Source: Candidatus Bathyarchaeota archaeon (lineage in GTDB: Archaea > Thermoproteota > Bathyarchaeia > Bathyarchaeales > SOJC01). Taken from it: a DNA stretch of 48,078 bases. The notes beneath the pieces were generated by a model. The model made no database searches, was not told the DNA's origin, and saw only the letters and a program-made list of their open reading frames with translations. The translations under genes and the position numbers were made by a program. Positions within the stretch are counted from its first letter, which is position 1. Every line of letters begins with the position of its first letter. The stretch spans positions 1 to 48,078 of the forward strand of contig JAOUKM010000009.1 of the NCBI GenBank assembly GCA_029882535.1, read 5' to 3'. This document shows, piece after piece, positions 15,444-24,310 of the stretch.

Positions 15444-16205
15444 CTATTTCTTTCGTGGTTTCTTTGCTTTTTTTGTTTGCTTCTTCTTCGTCAACGTTTC
15501 TTTTTGTGGCTCTGTTGCTTTGAGGCTTTTGAATGTTTCAACGAATTCTACTTTTGTGATAGTTAGGAAGAAGCGTTGTATGTCAGTGGCTACGCCTCTT
15601 TTTGCTAGTTGGAGACCTTCTATGTAAAATGCCTCTTCTGGAACTCGTATTACTACATCAGTTTTTTCGATGCCTAGCTTGAACTTTGTAATATTAACTA
15701 CAGGTATTCTTCGGTGGATTAATGCGGATATTTTTTCTTTGCGTGTTCTAAGTTTTTTCTTCGCTGTTACTTCGTAGACTAGGGTTTTGCCTGCGAGGGG
15801 TGGATTGAAGTCTAGTGTTACTCTGCCTGCTCCAACCGTTCTTATCGTGGCTAGTTTCTTTTCATATTCAACGCGCATTCCGAGTTTAGGTGTTATGCCT
15901 TTGTCTCTGAGCCTTCTTAGCGGGACCATCTTTAGTTTTTCTGGGTCTCGGGGGCCGAATGCTTTGTCCGGTGGAATTTCGATTGTTTCTGGCTTTTTTA
16001 GTTGTAGGGATGAGAGGCTGTCATCTAATGCTTTAAGTACCCATCCTTCGCCGACGACTACGAGGTTTGGCTCGTAGATTTCTCCTTCCTTGTATAGTCG
16101 TTCTTTTTTCGCCACATCTTCCTGAGTAGTGTCGAATGCTTCTCCTGTTTCTTTTACTTTGGCTGTGTATTCGATTAGTAGAAAGTCTCCTTTTTTGAAT
16201 GGCAT
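15444..16205 (-). CDS. FKBP-type peptidyl-prolyl isomerase (SlyD-like, extended)
   Basis: A 253-aa isomerase/chaperone. The FKBP core starts at KGDFLLIEYTAKVKETGEAFDTT, continues with VVVGEGWVLKALDDSLSSL and IEIPPDKAFGPRDPEKLKMVP; an inserted-in-flap domain follows (GMRVEYEKKLATIRTVGAGRVTLDFNPPLAGKTLVYEV). Residues after about 155 form a C-terminal extension seen in long archaeal FKBPs, ending in a Lys-rich tail (KKKQTKKAKKPRKK). No His-rich metal tail as in SlyD. It catalyses prolyl isomerisation during protein folding. Its sense strand is rich in A and C. The purine-rich AGAGATGAAG before ATG 16205 is the ribosome site. Confidence 0.9.
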   Translation of the reverse strand: MPFKKGDFLLIEYTAKVKETGEAFDTTQEDVAKKERLYKEGEIYEPNLVVVGEGWVLKALDDSLSSLQLKKPETIEIPPDKAFGPRDPEKLKMVPLRRLRDKGITPKLGMRVEYEKKLATIRTVGAGRVTLDFNPPLAGKTLVYEVTAKKKLRTRKEKISALIHRRIPVVNITKFKLGIEKTDVVIRVPEEAFYIEGLQLAKRGVATDIQRFFLTITKVEFVETFKSLKATEPQKETLTKKKQTKKAKKPRKK

Positions 16206-16554
16206 TTTGCTTCATCTCTTGGCTTTGTTGTTTATGGCTTTTTTGACTTGCCTTATTGTGAGTGTAGTATTGCTGTGTGTATGGCTTTTAAGCGTTGCCC
16301 GATGTTGGTTTATTGTGTGGCGTTTTGATTGGGCTGTTCTAATAGGTTTTTAATAGGTGGCTAATAAGCTTCAAATATGAGTGCTTCTGTAACAGAATTT
16401 TGGGTGGTGTATCTTTAGATTCTCTGATCCTATATTTGTTCAATCACTTTACAGGTTTTATCTCTTAAGGACAATTGCTTGCGGAATCGAAGTTAAAGGA
16501 AAGAACAAGTGGAAGACTTTAATCCAAAACACAAGCATTAGATAATGAAGAAGT
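16206..16554. other. Intergenic region with phased TAATA repeats
   Basis: About 350 nt between the FKBP gene and the next plus-strand gene. The left 150 nt are strongly G/T-rich on the plus strand and hold the FKBP promoter (weak TATA-like CATAAAC near 16230 on the minus strand). TAATA occurs at 16340, 16351 and 16362, exactly 11 nt apart, the first two extended to TAATAGGT. I see no RNA gene or coding frame. Confidence 0.4.
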
Positions 16555-16950
16555 ATGCAGGGCAAATATAAGTTTCCTTCGTCAAGGATGTATGTGACTT
16601 TCGCCGTACTTCTCCCTCTTTGCATTCTAATTATTTTGTTATGGGTGATTCGTCCTTCTGAAAATCCTACGCTTAAGAAATGGTTTGTTTTAGGTATTTC
16701 CATTTTGGTAATTGGATTTTGGACATTTATTGTTATTAATCGGTATAAGAAAAAACAAACTATAATGCACTCTGCAAAAGTCATCAACCGATTTTTTACA
16801 GGGAGTCTAGTCAACCGAAGACTTTACAGAATCCTTTGGAGTAAAGTTTATATTTTCGTTGAAATTGCTTACTCTAGAACTTACTATTATGGAGACATGA
16901 GAAATGGCTTATTTGACCACTCAAGGCGGACAACCAATACTAATTCTTAA
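16555..16950 (+). CDS. Possible two-TM membrane protein overlapping the thermosome start
   Basis: 131 aa. Two hydrophobic helices cover about residues 12-33 ([20 protein letters not shown]) and 43-61 ([19 protein letters not shown]), followed by a basic KKKQ stretch and a polar tail. The amino-acid make-up and codons look like a real small membrane protein. However, the last 47 nt overlap the thermosome gene in another frame and its 3' part contains the thermosome promoter. There is no strong ribosome site. The family is not recognised; it may be a spurious frame. Confidence 0.45.
   Translation: MQGKYKFPSSRMYVTFAVLLPLCILIILLWVIRPSENPTLKKWFVLGISILVIGFWTFIVINRYKKKQTIMHSAKVINRFFTGSLVNRRLYRILWSKVYIFVEIAYSRTYYYGDMRNGLFDHSRRTTNTNS
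16847..16894 (+). promoter_or_regulatory. Thermosome promoter and ribosome site
   Basis: TATA-like TTTATATT (16847-16854) lies about 53 nt before ATG 16904, giving a predicted start near 16878. GGAG (16891-16894) sits 9 nt before the start codon. Confidence 0.5.
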
Positions 16951-18550
16951 AGAAGGAACCGGCAGGAAACGTGGACGAGAGGCTCAGAGAAACAACATAA
17001 TGGCAGCACGAATAATAGGTGAAGTACTCCGCTCTACACTAGGACCCCGCGGAATGGACAAAATGCTCATTGATTCGCTAGGCGACATAACGATAACAAA
17101 CGACGGCGCAGCCATCCTCGACGAAGTAGATGTTGAACACCCTGCGGCAAAAATGATGGTAGAAGTAGCTAAAACCCAGGATGACATGGTTGGCGACGGA
17201 ACAACAACAGCCGTAGTCCTAGCAGGCGAACTCCTCAAACATGCGGAAGCTCTCCTAGAGCAGAACATCCACCCACTTATAATTGTAAGCGGCTACCGCA
17301 AAGCCTCGCAAAAAGCAGTAGAACTCCTCAACAAAATAGGCATCCCAGTAGACATAAAAGACCGCGCAACACTCAGAAAAGTTGCGTTAACTAGTATGGG
17401 AAGCAAAGCAGTAGGCAGTGCAAGGGAAACATTAGCAGACATTGCCATCGACGCTGTGATGCAGATTGCCGAAAAACGCGGAGAAAGATGGATAGCTGAC
17501 ATAGACAACATCCAAATCACCAAAAAAGAAGGAAAAAGCCTCTTCGACAGCCAACTTGTAAAAGGCATCATAATCGACAAAGAAGTAGTCCACGCAGGAA
17601 TGCCGAAAACCATAAAAAAGGCAAAAATTGCCCTACTTGATTGCCCCCTTGAAGTCGAAAAAACCGAGTTCAACGCCGAAATACGCATCAAAGACCCAAC
17701 ACAAATGCAAGCATTTCTAGACCAAGAAACGCACATGCTCCAAGACATGGTTAAGAAAATCGTCGCCTCAGGTGCGAATGTAATGTTCTGTCAGAAAGGC
17801 ATAGACGACATGGCGCAACACTTCTTGGCTAAGAAAGGCGTCCTCTCCGCGAGAAGAGTAAAGCAGTCAGACATGGAAAAACTCGCCAGAGCAACCGGCG
17901 GAAAAATCGTCACAAACTTAGGAGACCTCAAGTCGAAAGATTTGGGAACTGCTGGTCTCGCAGAAGAACGCAAAGTCGGCGACGACAAAATGATATTCGT
18001 AGAGAAATGCAAAACACCCCACTCAGTAGCAATCCTGATCCGTGCAGGCTTGGAGCGCATGGTTGACGAAGCTGAACGTGCAATGAATGATGCCCTTTCA
18101 GTGGTCTCAGATGTCATCGAAAACAACAAAATAGTCCCCGGCGGCGGAGCAATCGAAGCAGAAATAGCAAAGGAAATCCGCGAATACGCCACAAAAGTCG
18201 GTGGAAGAGAACAACTAGCCATAGAAGCTTTCGCAGACTCTGTGGAAATTGTGCCAAAAACACTAGCAGAAAACGCAGGGTTGGAATCAATCGACATTCT
18301 CGTAGGTTTGAGAGCTGCCCACGAAAAACGGAAAGGGCATCTTATGGGAGTAAACGTTTTCACGGGCAAAATCATCAACATGGAGCTTAGCGGCGTAATA
18401 GAACCTGTGGCTGTGAAAGAACAGGCGATAAAATCTGCTACAGAAGCCACGTCTATGATACTACGCATAGACGACGTAATAGCTGCGACAAAACCAAAAG
18501 AAGGCCCAGGCCCAGGCGCAGGCGAAATGCCTGAAGGCGGAGAATACTAA
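16904..18550 (+). CDS. thsA: Thermosome (group II chaperonin) subunit
   Basis: 548 aa, full length. A cytosolic ATP-driven folding chamber. Motifs: [11 protein letters not shown] (45-55), ITNDGAAIL (64-72), the ATPase [12 protein letters not shown] (97-108), IVPGGGAIE near residue 410 and the late NVFTGKI. The apical domain contains the group II helical protrusion region. The C-terminus [15 protein letters not shown] is the short Gly/Met tail of archaeal chaperonins. Only one subunit gene is present here; others may lie elsewhere. Its sense strand is A/C-rich with many C-ending codons. The stop is followed by CTCCTTTTTTC, a plausible terminator. Confidence 0.96.
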   Translation: MAYLTTQGGQPILILKEGTGRKRGREAQRNNIMAARIIGEVLRSTLGPRGMDKMLIDSLGDITITNDGAAILDEVDVEHPAAKMMVEVAKTQDDMVGDGTTTAVVLAGELLKHAEALLEQNIHPLIIVSGYRKASQKAVELLNKIGIPVDIKDRATLRKVALTSMGSKAVGSARETLADIAIDAVMQIAEKRGERWIADIDNIQITKKEGKSLFDSQLVKGIIIDKEVVHAGMPKTIKKAKIALLDCPLEVEKTEFNAEIRIKDPTQMQAFLDQETHMLQDMVKKIVASGANVMFCQKGIDDMAQHFLAKKGVLSARRVKQSDMEKLARATGGKIVTNLGDLKSKDLGTAGLAEERKVGDDKMIFVEKCKTPHSVAILIRAGLERMVDEAERAMNDALSVVSDVIENNKIVPGGGAIEAEIAKEIREYATKVGGREQLAIEAFADSVEIVPKTLAENAGLESIDILVGLRAAHEKRKGHLMGVNVFTGKIINMELSGVIEPVAVKEQAIKSATEATSMILRIDDVIAATKPKEGPGPGAGEMPEGGEY

Positions 18551-18556
18551 GCAACT

Positions 18557-18566
18557 CTCCTTTTTT
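18557..18566 (+). terminator. Poly-T terminator after thermosome
   Basis: A T-run preceded by CTCC begins 7 nt after the thermosome stop. Short U-runs are intrinsic terminators for archaeal RNA polymerase. No hairpin is present. Confidence 0.5.
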
Positions 18567-18678
18567 CTACATCCTAAAATTAAGCACAAACTGTATTTTC
18601 TAGTTCTTTGACGGTTCGGATGGATAGTCTGGCTGGAACTCTCTTCGAGAGAAATATCCCCAGCATACCCCATTTTAT

Positions 18679-18731
18679 GTGCGCGCAAAAATTATAAATA
18701 CAATCATTCGATTGATAGTTCAGTTTGGAGG
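18679..18731 (+). promoter_or_regulatory. Promoter with GTGCGCGCA element
   Basis: GTGCGCGCA (18679-18687) is followed directly by AATTATAAATAC, a strong TATA box (about 18690-18700), and then by GGAGG (18727-18731) 9 nt before TTG 18741. The GTGCGCGCA 9-mer recurs exactly at 19557 and 35952. Confidence 0.55.
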
Positions 18732-18740
18732 AATTGTGGC

Positions 18741-19094
18741 TTGGCAGCTGATTTGACAGCGCTTGTTATTGGTGTTGTAATAAACACAATTGTAATTTCA
18801 CCAGTTCTCTGGTTATCAGGAAGAGGGCTTGTCGGAAAAGAGAAAGCAAAGCTCGCTGACGCAGTCTGGATAGTTATAATCGGCACGGTGGTTGGAGCAC
18901 TACTTGGAGTTTTTATTACAGGTTTAGTGGGCGCGGTCGTTCAACTGGTAATTTGGCTGGCTTTGGTGAAACATTTCTTTGACTGCGGATGGTTGAAAGC
19001 ACTTGCGATTAGCATATTTGCAGTAATCATTTTCATAATTGTAATGCTGATACTGGCTTTCGTTGGAATAGTAATTTGGGTTCTTTGGTTCTAA
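18741..19094 (+). CDS. Small polytopic membrane protein
   Basis: 117 aa with three to four hydrophobic helices covering almost the whole length (LIGVVINTIVISPVLWL, VWIVIIGTVVGALLGVFITGL, AVVQLVIWLALV, ISIFAVIIFIIVMLILAFVGIVIWVLW). No family is recognised; it resembles the many short uncharacterised archaeal membrane proteins. The start is TTG 18741, backed by GGAGG at 9 nt and a strong TATA box. An AGCGCGCAG follows 12 nt after the stop. Confidence 0.7.
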   Translation: MAADLTALVIGVVINTIVISPVLWLSGRGLVGKEKAKLADAVWIVIIGTVVGALLGVFITGLVGAVVQLVIWLALVKHFFDCGWLKALAISIFAVIIFIIVMLILAFVGIVIWVLWF

Positions 19095-19190
19095 ACATTA
19101 CAGTCGAGCGCGCAGTAGGATTAGCTATTTCTTGGTTAAACCGAGAGGGCTGCCTATTATTCCTAAGATTGAACCGATTGTAATTGAGGA

Positions 19191-19469
19191 CTAAAAGAGT
19201 GATGGCGTGGATATTCCTTGTGTGATTAAGAACCAGTAAACAATGTAAGGAATAGAAAAAGATAGTGCCAATACACTGCCTGCGATTCTAAACCTTTGCT
19301 TCTCAATCAGAATGGCGCCTATTATAATCAAGAAGCCTAAAATGAGCAAAACATAGCTACTCTCGCCAAACAGCCAAGTTAGACTAGAACTAAGGAACAC
19401 ATTGATTAACCTCGCAACTAACGATAAAAAGTAACCATATTTTGCTTCTGTCACTTTTCTAGCCTTCAT
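19191..19469 (-). CDS. Small three-TM membrane protein
   Basis: 92 aa with about three hydrophobic helices (LVARLINVFLSSSLTWLF, YVLLILGFLIIIGAIL, IAGSVLALSFSIPYIVYWFLI) and a basic N-terminus MKARKVTEAKYGY, as in positive-inside topology. No recognised family or motif. The ATG at 19469 has no clear ribosome site and the TATA is weak. It is convergent with the 117-aa membrane gene. Moderately likely to be real because hydrophobic segments and charged loops alternate regularly. Confidence 0.55.
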   Translation of the reverse strand: MKARKVTEAKYGYFLSLVARLINVFLSSSLTWLFGESSYVLLILGFLIIIGAILIEKQRFRIAGSVLALSFSIPYIVYWFLITQGISTPSLF

Positions 19470-19616
19470 GATTTTTAGTCTAGCATATGCTTATCTTCGT
19501 TCAGGAGGTTTCGAATATGAACCATCAGCTTCTATAGACAGCTAGTCTTCGAACAGTGCGCGCATGGTAAAGTTGATATTTAACCCCAGCCCCTACTACA
19601 AACAAAACCGCAACAA

Positions 19617-20471
19617 GTGAAAAAACAAATGGCCATCCAACAACGAAAACGTCTCATATTCCGCTGGACTACACCCAAAAACCTCCTAGCCATACTCCTT
19701 TTCATCATCCTCACAATCATAGTAGAATTCATCATCATCACCTTCGCCATCCCCACAGCAGCGAAAGACCCAACAGCGACCACCCTATCCCTCCTCAATG
19801 TCACCATAAGCCTACTATACCACATAATCCCCGCAGCAGTCATAGTCACCCTCACCACAAGCTTCACTCATCTCGCAACCCACACTGCCAACATCCCCAA
19901 AAAGACCCAAATACCAAAAAAACCGCAAACACAAAAATCCACCCGCCTAAAACCCCTACGGCAATTCCACAAAAAAATTCGAAGAGCCACACGAAAAATC
20001 AAAACCAAAATTCTAAAAACTCCTGCCATAGCCTACATTAAACAACGAATAACCCTAGCAAAGGCCATCATAAAAAGCGCTACAACAATTACACTTACCT
20101 TTATCATTATAATTACCCTCGTCACCATCGCAGCCTACCCAAAAATCATCCCCACCGCCACCGCCGACTTTTACCATTGGAACACAGTCTTCCTCAGCTT
20201 CGTCACTACGACAATAAAAGCCTCTGAAACTATTGCAAACACTATCCCACCAATAGGCGCCGTAGCAACAGCAATACACAACGCACTAATCGCCGCCGCA
20301 CCTACATTCCGTAACACGCTTGAGGCAGCAGCATCCGCCATAACAAGCGGCCTCGTCTCTCTCAACCCAACCGAAAAATACCTCATAATTCAAAACGCCG
20401 CCGCTTGGATCATAGCTATTGCAACGCTCAGTTACAGCCAATACATCAAGAACCGCCGTTACAGACGGTAA
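19617..20471 (+). CDS. Membrane protein of strongly A/C-skewed composition
   Basis: 284 aa. Hydrophobic segments lie near residues 23-46 (LLAILLFIILTIIVEFIIITFAI), 58-85, 154-175 and at the end (LIIQNAAAWIIAIATLSYSQYI); the middle (about 93-140) is very basic and Thr/Lys/Pro-rich (KKTQIPKKPQTQKSTRLK). No family is recognised. The sense strand is dominated by A and C, with ACA/ACC/ATA/ATC/AAA/GCC codons, unlike neighbours such as MoeA. The amino-acid content (Thr, Ile, Lys, Ala) follows that skew. The start is GTG 19617 (or ATG 19629), about 35 nt after the TATA-like GATATTTAACC. The next gene starts 6 nt after the stop, so they likely share a message. Confidence 0.7.
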   Translation: MKKQMAIQQRKRLIFRWTTPKNLLAILLFIILTIIVEFIIITFAIPTAAKDPTATTLSLLNVTISLLYHIIPAAVIVTLTTSFTHLATHTANIPKKTQIPKKPQTQKSTRLKPLRQFHKKIRRATRKIKTKILKTPAIAYIKQRITLAKAIIKSATTITLTFIIIITLVTIAAYPKIIPTATADFYHWNTVFLSFVTTTIKASETIANTIPPIGAVATAIHNALIAAAPTFRNTLEAAASAITSGLVSLNPTEKYLIIQNAAAWIIAIATLSYSQYIKNRRYRR

Positions 20472-20477
20472 ACAACC

Positions 20478-21356
20478 ATGCCTGACAGACCAAGATTTGG
20501 CCCTGCAGGAATTCCCTTCTGGTTTAAAGAATTAAAAGCATCAACTAGTGAATTGCCCGGTCTTCTGAAAGAACAAGGACTCGACACGCTCGAATACGGG
20601 GCGGTGCGATGGGGACAAAAACCCCAAATAAAGCAAGAAGAAGCAGAAAAGTTGGGAAAAAACGCTGAAAAACACGATGTTTGGCTGACAATGCATGGCT
20701 CCTACTACATAAATCTCCTCAGCGACAAAGGAACACTTGAAGCGAGCAAAAAACGCCTAATCGCCTGCGCCACCGCTGCCCAATGGATGAAAGCCCACAC
20801 AATGGTGTTTCACCCAGGTTACTACAGCCAAAAACAATCCCACAAAAAAGATTTGCAAAACTGCATAAAGACACTCAAAGAAATCGCAGAAACCATGCAG
20901 TCAATGAACATAAAAGTTAACCTTGGACCCGAAACCTCAGGCAAACTTGCCCAACTTGGAAGCCTAGAGGAAATCTTAACCATATGCGAAAATGTAGAAC
21001 AAACTCAGCCAGTCATCGACTGGGCACATATCCACGCGAGAGGAAGAGGCAACCTCAGAGCTGCTAATGACTTCGAACAGGTTGTAGAAAAAATAGAAAA
21101 TCGCCTTGGAACCACAGCTGCCAAAAACCTTCACTGCCACTTCTCGCTAATCGAATACACTTTCCGTGGAGAAAGACGGCATCACCATTTAGGCACTCCC
21201 GGCTACGGCCCGAAATTCGAGTTATTAGCAGGGGTTATAGTTAATCTTGGCTTGAAACCAGTGATTGTTAGTGAAACTTCACTTCCTGGCGAAGACGCCA
21301 AAAAAATGCGTTACATATTCTTCCAAAAGTTGAAAAGCGCCAGTGTTCTACGATAA
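20478..21356 (+). CDS. Endonuclease IV/AP-endonuclease-2-family TIM-barrel protein
   Basis: 292 aa. The xylose-isomerase-like TIM barrel with the Nfo metal-ligand order: LTMHGSYYINL (His), VFHPGYY (His), LGPETSGK (Glu), VIDWAHIHARG (Asp and His), LHCHFS (His), IVSETSLPGE (Glu). Nfo cleaves DNA 5' of abasic sites with three Zn ions. All ligand positions appear to be kept, so abasic-site endonuclease activity is likely, though sugar isomerases share the fold. It lies 6 nt after the A/C-skewed membrane gene. ATG 20478 has no strong ribosome site of its own, consistent with coupling. Confidence 0.8.
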   Translation: MPDRPRFGPAGIPFWFKELKASTSELPGLLKEQGLDTLEYGAVRWGQKPQIKQEEAEKLGKNAEKHDVWLTMHGSYYINLLSDKGTLEASKKRLIACATAAQWMKAHTMVFHPGYYSQKQSHKKDLQNCIKTLKEIAETMQSMNIKVNLGPETSGKLAQLGSLEEILTICENVEQTQPVIDWAHIHARGRGNLRAANDFEQVVEKIENRLGTTAAKNLHCHFSLIEYTFRGERRHHHLGTPGYGPKFELLAGVIVNLGLKPVIVSETSLPGEDAKKMRYIFFQKLKSASVLR

Positions 21357-21398
21357 GTTTTTCTGCAATGCTCTCTTGCAATGAAGTGGTGCGCTTAG

Positions 21399-22649
21399 TT
21401 GGTACGACTTAAGGGATTCCAAGAGCTTACACCCGTCAATGAAGCCTTGGAAAAATTCTTCGAAACACTTCAACCAAAACGATTAAACACAGTTTTCATT
21501 CCAGTAGAAAAAGCGCTGGGGCGAGTCACAGCCAAAGAAATCATTGCACAAATAAACTTGCCTCCTTTTAACCGTTCAGCAGTAGATGGATACGCCCTAA
21601 AAGCAAAAGACACTGTTGCAGCCTCACAATTTCAACCAAAGACTCTCCGCCTTGTCGAGAAGGAAGTTGTAGAAGACGGAGAGGCAAAGGAAATCTGGAC
21701 AGGGAACATCCTTCCAAAAGGTGCATATGCGGTCGTGATGCTGGAACATACAAAAAAGATGGATGGTGGAATCGGAGTTCTCGTTTCTTTAACGCCTGGC
21801 GCCAATGTTTCCAAGAAAGGCGAAGATGTAGAGAAGGGTGAAGTTGTGATAGCGGCAGGAGTAAAACTGACTCCATATCATTTAGGCTTGTTGGTTGCGC
21901 TAGGGATGGAGAAGATTGAAGTTGTGAGAAAGCCGAAAGCTGCAATTTTGGCAACAGGCAACGAACTAGTCGCGCTAGGAGACAAGTTGGAGCCGAATCA
22001 AATTGTTGAAGTTAACAGCATAATATTGTCAGGTATGTGTGCTGAACTCGGGGTCGAGGCTTTTAGTCTCGGCATCGCAAAGGACGATGAAAATGAGATC
22101 AGAGAGAAGATTAGCGAGGGCTTAGCAAAGGCAGACATGGTGATTACAACTGGTGGAACAAGTGTTGGTGTCCATGATTTGGTGCCTAAAATAATTGAAC
22201 AGATGAAGCGTCATGGCGTTGTCGTTCACGGGATAGCTATGCGTCCAAGCATGCCGACCGCGCTTGCTGTTGTGCACAGAAAACCAGTGATAATTTTGTC
22301 TGGAAATCCTGTGGCTGCAGTAATAGGGTTTGAAGTTTTCGCTCGTGCGCTTATTCAAAAACTACTGGGAACGAGGAATGGCGCGAGGGTGAAGTTGAAG
22401 GCTAAATTAACGCGGAGAGTTGCAGGAGTTTTGGGGCGGCGTGTCTTCCTTAGAGTGAAAGTTGTGGAAAAGGACGGAGAGTTTTTAGCTGGGCCGATTC
22501 GCGTTAAAGGTTCTGGCATCATCACAACAATGACGAAAGCAAACGGCTACGTAATCATCCCTGAAGATAGAGAAGGCTTGAGAAAAAACGAGGTAATCAT
22601 TGTTCATCTTTTTGACAATGTGACGGGAGAAAAAAGAGAAAATGTTTAA
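21399..22649 (+). CDS. moeA: MoeA-type molybdopterin molybdotransferase, paralogue 1
   Basis: 416 aa. MoeA inserts molybdate (or tungstate) into adenylylated molybdopterin. Signatures: LPPFNRSAVDGYALKA near residue 54, GNELVALGD, ITTGGTSVGVHDLVP, AMRPSMPTALAVV, LSGNPVAAV. The first codon is TTG 21399 with GTGGTG just before. It is complete, without a C-terminal periplasmic-binding domain. The next MoeA overlaps by 8 nt, so the pair is translationally coupled. Many archaea keep two MoeA types, thought to serve Mo and W; which is which cannot be told here. Confidence 0.93.
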   Translation: MVRLKGFQELTPVNEALEKFFETLQPKRLNTVFIPVEKALGRVTAKEIIAQINLPPFNRSAVDGYALKAKDTVAASQFQPKTLRLVEKEVVEDGEAKEIWTGNILPKGAYAVVMLEHTKKMDGGIGVLVSLTPGANVSKKGEDVEKGEVVIAAGVKLTPYHLGLLVALGMEKIEVVRKPKAAILATGNELVALGDKLEPNQIVEVNSIILSGMCAELGVEAFSLGIAKDDENEIREKISEGLAKADMVITTGGTSVGVHDLVPKIIEQMKRHGVVVHGIAMRPSMPTALAVVHRKPVIILSGNPVAAVIGFEVFARALIQKLLGTRNGARVKLKAKLTRRVAGVLGRRVFLRVKVVEKDGEFLAGPIRVKGSGIITTMTKANGYVIIPEDREGLRKNEVIIVHLFDNVTGEKRENV

Positions 22650-23889
22650 AAAACTGCTTAGTTTAGACGAAGCGAAAAAGAGAATTGAAGAAGCGTTTTC
22701 TCCAAAACCTCTTCGAACTGAAAAGATTCCTTTGCTGAAAGCTGTTGGACGTGTATTAGCTGAAGATGTGGCTTCTCCTATTAACGTTCCACCATTTCAT
22801 CGCTCAACTGTGGACGGTTACGCAGTTAGAGCTGAAGACACGTTTGGCGCAGAAGAGGACAGTCCGGCGGCGTTAAGGTTGATGGGACATGTGAATGTGG
22901 GTGAAATGTCAAGTTTGACTGTGGAAAGAGGCAGCACAGTAGAGATTGTGACTGGTGCGCCGTTGCCTACTAATACAGATGCGGTCGCCATGGTGGAGAA
23001 TACTACACAGAAAGATGGAAAAATTCTAGTTTACAAGCCTGTAGCGAGGGGTGAAAACATAATGCCGTCGGGCTCGGACATCCACAAAGATGAAACCGTG
23101 TTAAAGCGTGGAACTAGCGTGTCTTCTCGCGAGTTAGGAGTGTTAGCTGCATTAGGGGTCATGCAGGTGAAAGTGTTTAAGCAGCCTAGAGTTGCAATTG
23201 TCTCAACAGGAGCGGAAATTGTAGAGCCTGGTAAGCCTTTGCCTCCGGGAAAAATCTACGACATAAACACCACCACGTTAGCTGCAGCGGTTTTAGAAAG
23301 CGGTGGAGAACCAATTGGCTTTGGAATCGTTCAAGACGATGACGAAGAACTATTGAAGGAGACGCTGAGAAAAGTAATAGACGTTGCAGACGCTGTTATA
23401 ACTTCGGGCGGAGTTTCTGTTGGACCAAAAGATGTTGTTCCACAAATTATAGACAAACTTGGGAAGCCTGGGTTGGTGGTTCACGGTGTGGCTGTCAAAC
23501 CTGGAAAGCCCGTTGCAGTCGCAATCATAGATAGTAAACCAGTTTTTTCACTTCCAGGTAATCCTACTTCTTCGCTTCTAATGTTCCATCTGCTTGTTCG
23601 CCCTATACTTTTCAGGATGGCTGGAAAGGAGGAAAAACCGTTTGCCACCGTGAAGGCGATTGTTACAGCAAAGTTGTTTTCAGCACGGGGACGGCGAACT
23701 TTCGTCACTGTTACTCTTTCTCGTGACAATGAAGGTCGATGGCTGGCTTCTCCCGTTCCAACAGGGCAGTCAGGCGCCATCACCACGTTGGCAAAGGCTA
23801 ATGGCTATGTGGAATTAAAGGAGACTCAACAATTTATTGAGGCTCGAGAAGAAGTTAACGTTTTTCTGTTCAAAGCTTTAGAAGATTGA
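22642..23889 (+). CDS. moeA: MoeA-type molybdopterin molybdotransferase, paralogue 2
   Basis: 415 aa. Same domain order as its neighbour: VPPFHRSTVDGYAVRA near residue 51, GAEIVEPGK, ITSGGVSVGPKDVVP, VKPGKPVAVA, SLPGNPTSSLLMF. It differs from paralogue 1 in the metal-site loops (TSGG against TTGG; LPGN against LSGN), which fits divergence for Mo versus W rather than recent duplication. The ATG overlaps the upstream gene by 8 nt. The 3' end is 7 nt from the convergent membrane-protein gene. Confidence 0.93.
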   Translation: MFKKLLSLDEAKKRIEEAFSPKPLRTEKIPLLKAVGRVLAEDVASPINVPPFHRSTVDGYAVRAEDTFGAEEDSPAALRLMGHVNVGEMSSLTVERGSTVEIVTGAPLPTNTDAVAMVENTTQKDGKILVYKPVARGENIMPSGSDIHKDETVLKRGTSVSSRELGVLAALGVMQVKVFKQPRVAIVSTGAEIVEPGKPLPPGKIYDINTTTLAAAVLESGGEPIGFGIVQDDDEELLKETLRKVIDVADAVITSGGVSVGPKDVVPQIIDKLGKPGLVVHGVAVKPGKPVAVAIIDSKPVFSLPGNPTSSLLMFHLLVRPILFRMAGKEEKPFATVKAIVTAKLFSARGRRTFVTVTLSRDNEGRWLASPVPTGQSGAITTLAKANGYVELKETQQFIEAREEVNVFLFKALED

Positions 23890-23896
23890 GAGCTTT

Positions 23897-24277
23897 CTAT
23901 TTTAGGTTCTTTCTTTTTGCGGCAACATATATTGTTGCCACACAAGTGAGGATGAAGTACACTGTCCATGCAGTAATAGCAAATAGGCTGCTTATGTCAG
24001 GGGTTGCTGCGTAGTTTGTCAAGAAGACGTTAAGCATGAGGGCAATATGAGTTGTGGCGATAAAGAACAAGCCGACAACAAGCCATAAAGACCAGCTTTG
24101 CAGCCGATACAGTCCAAAGGCAGCAATCAAGCTTAAAACCGCTACCAACGCCACGTGAAAGAGGCCTAACCCATACATTCCTAGGACTATGAAGTTCACA
24201 ACGCCAGCTACCAAGTAGAAAACGGCGAAAAAGAACATACCTTTATATTCAATTTCCAATCTCGACCTTAAACCCAT
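23897..24277 (-). CDS. Four-TM membrane protein
   Basis: 126 aa from ATG 24277 (137 aa from the GTG at 24310). Four hydrophobic helices: MFFFAVFYLVAGVVNFIVLG, LFHVALVAVLSLIAAFGLY, LWLVVGLFFIATTHIALML and ITAWTVYFILTCVATIYVA, with a basic end AAKRKNLK. No recognised family. ATG 24277 has AGAAGG 7 nt upstream and fits a TATA-like TTTATTACT near 24325. Convergent with moeA paralogue 2. Confidence 0.65.
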   Translation of the reverse strand: MGLRSRLEIEYKGMFFFAVFYLVAGVVNFIVLGMYGLGLFHVALVAVLSLIAAFGLYRLQSWSLWLVVGLFFIATTHIALMLNVFLTNYAATPDISSLFAITAWTVYFILTCVATIYVAAKRKNLK

Positions 24278-24310
24278 GCTAGAGCCTTCTTTTAGACTAT
24301 CGCTATACAC

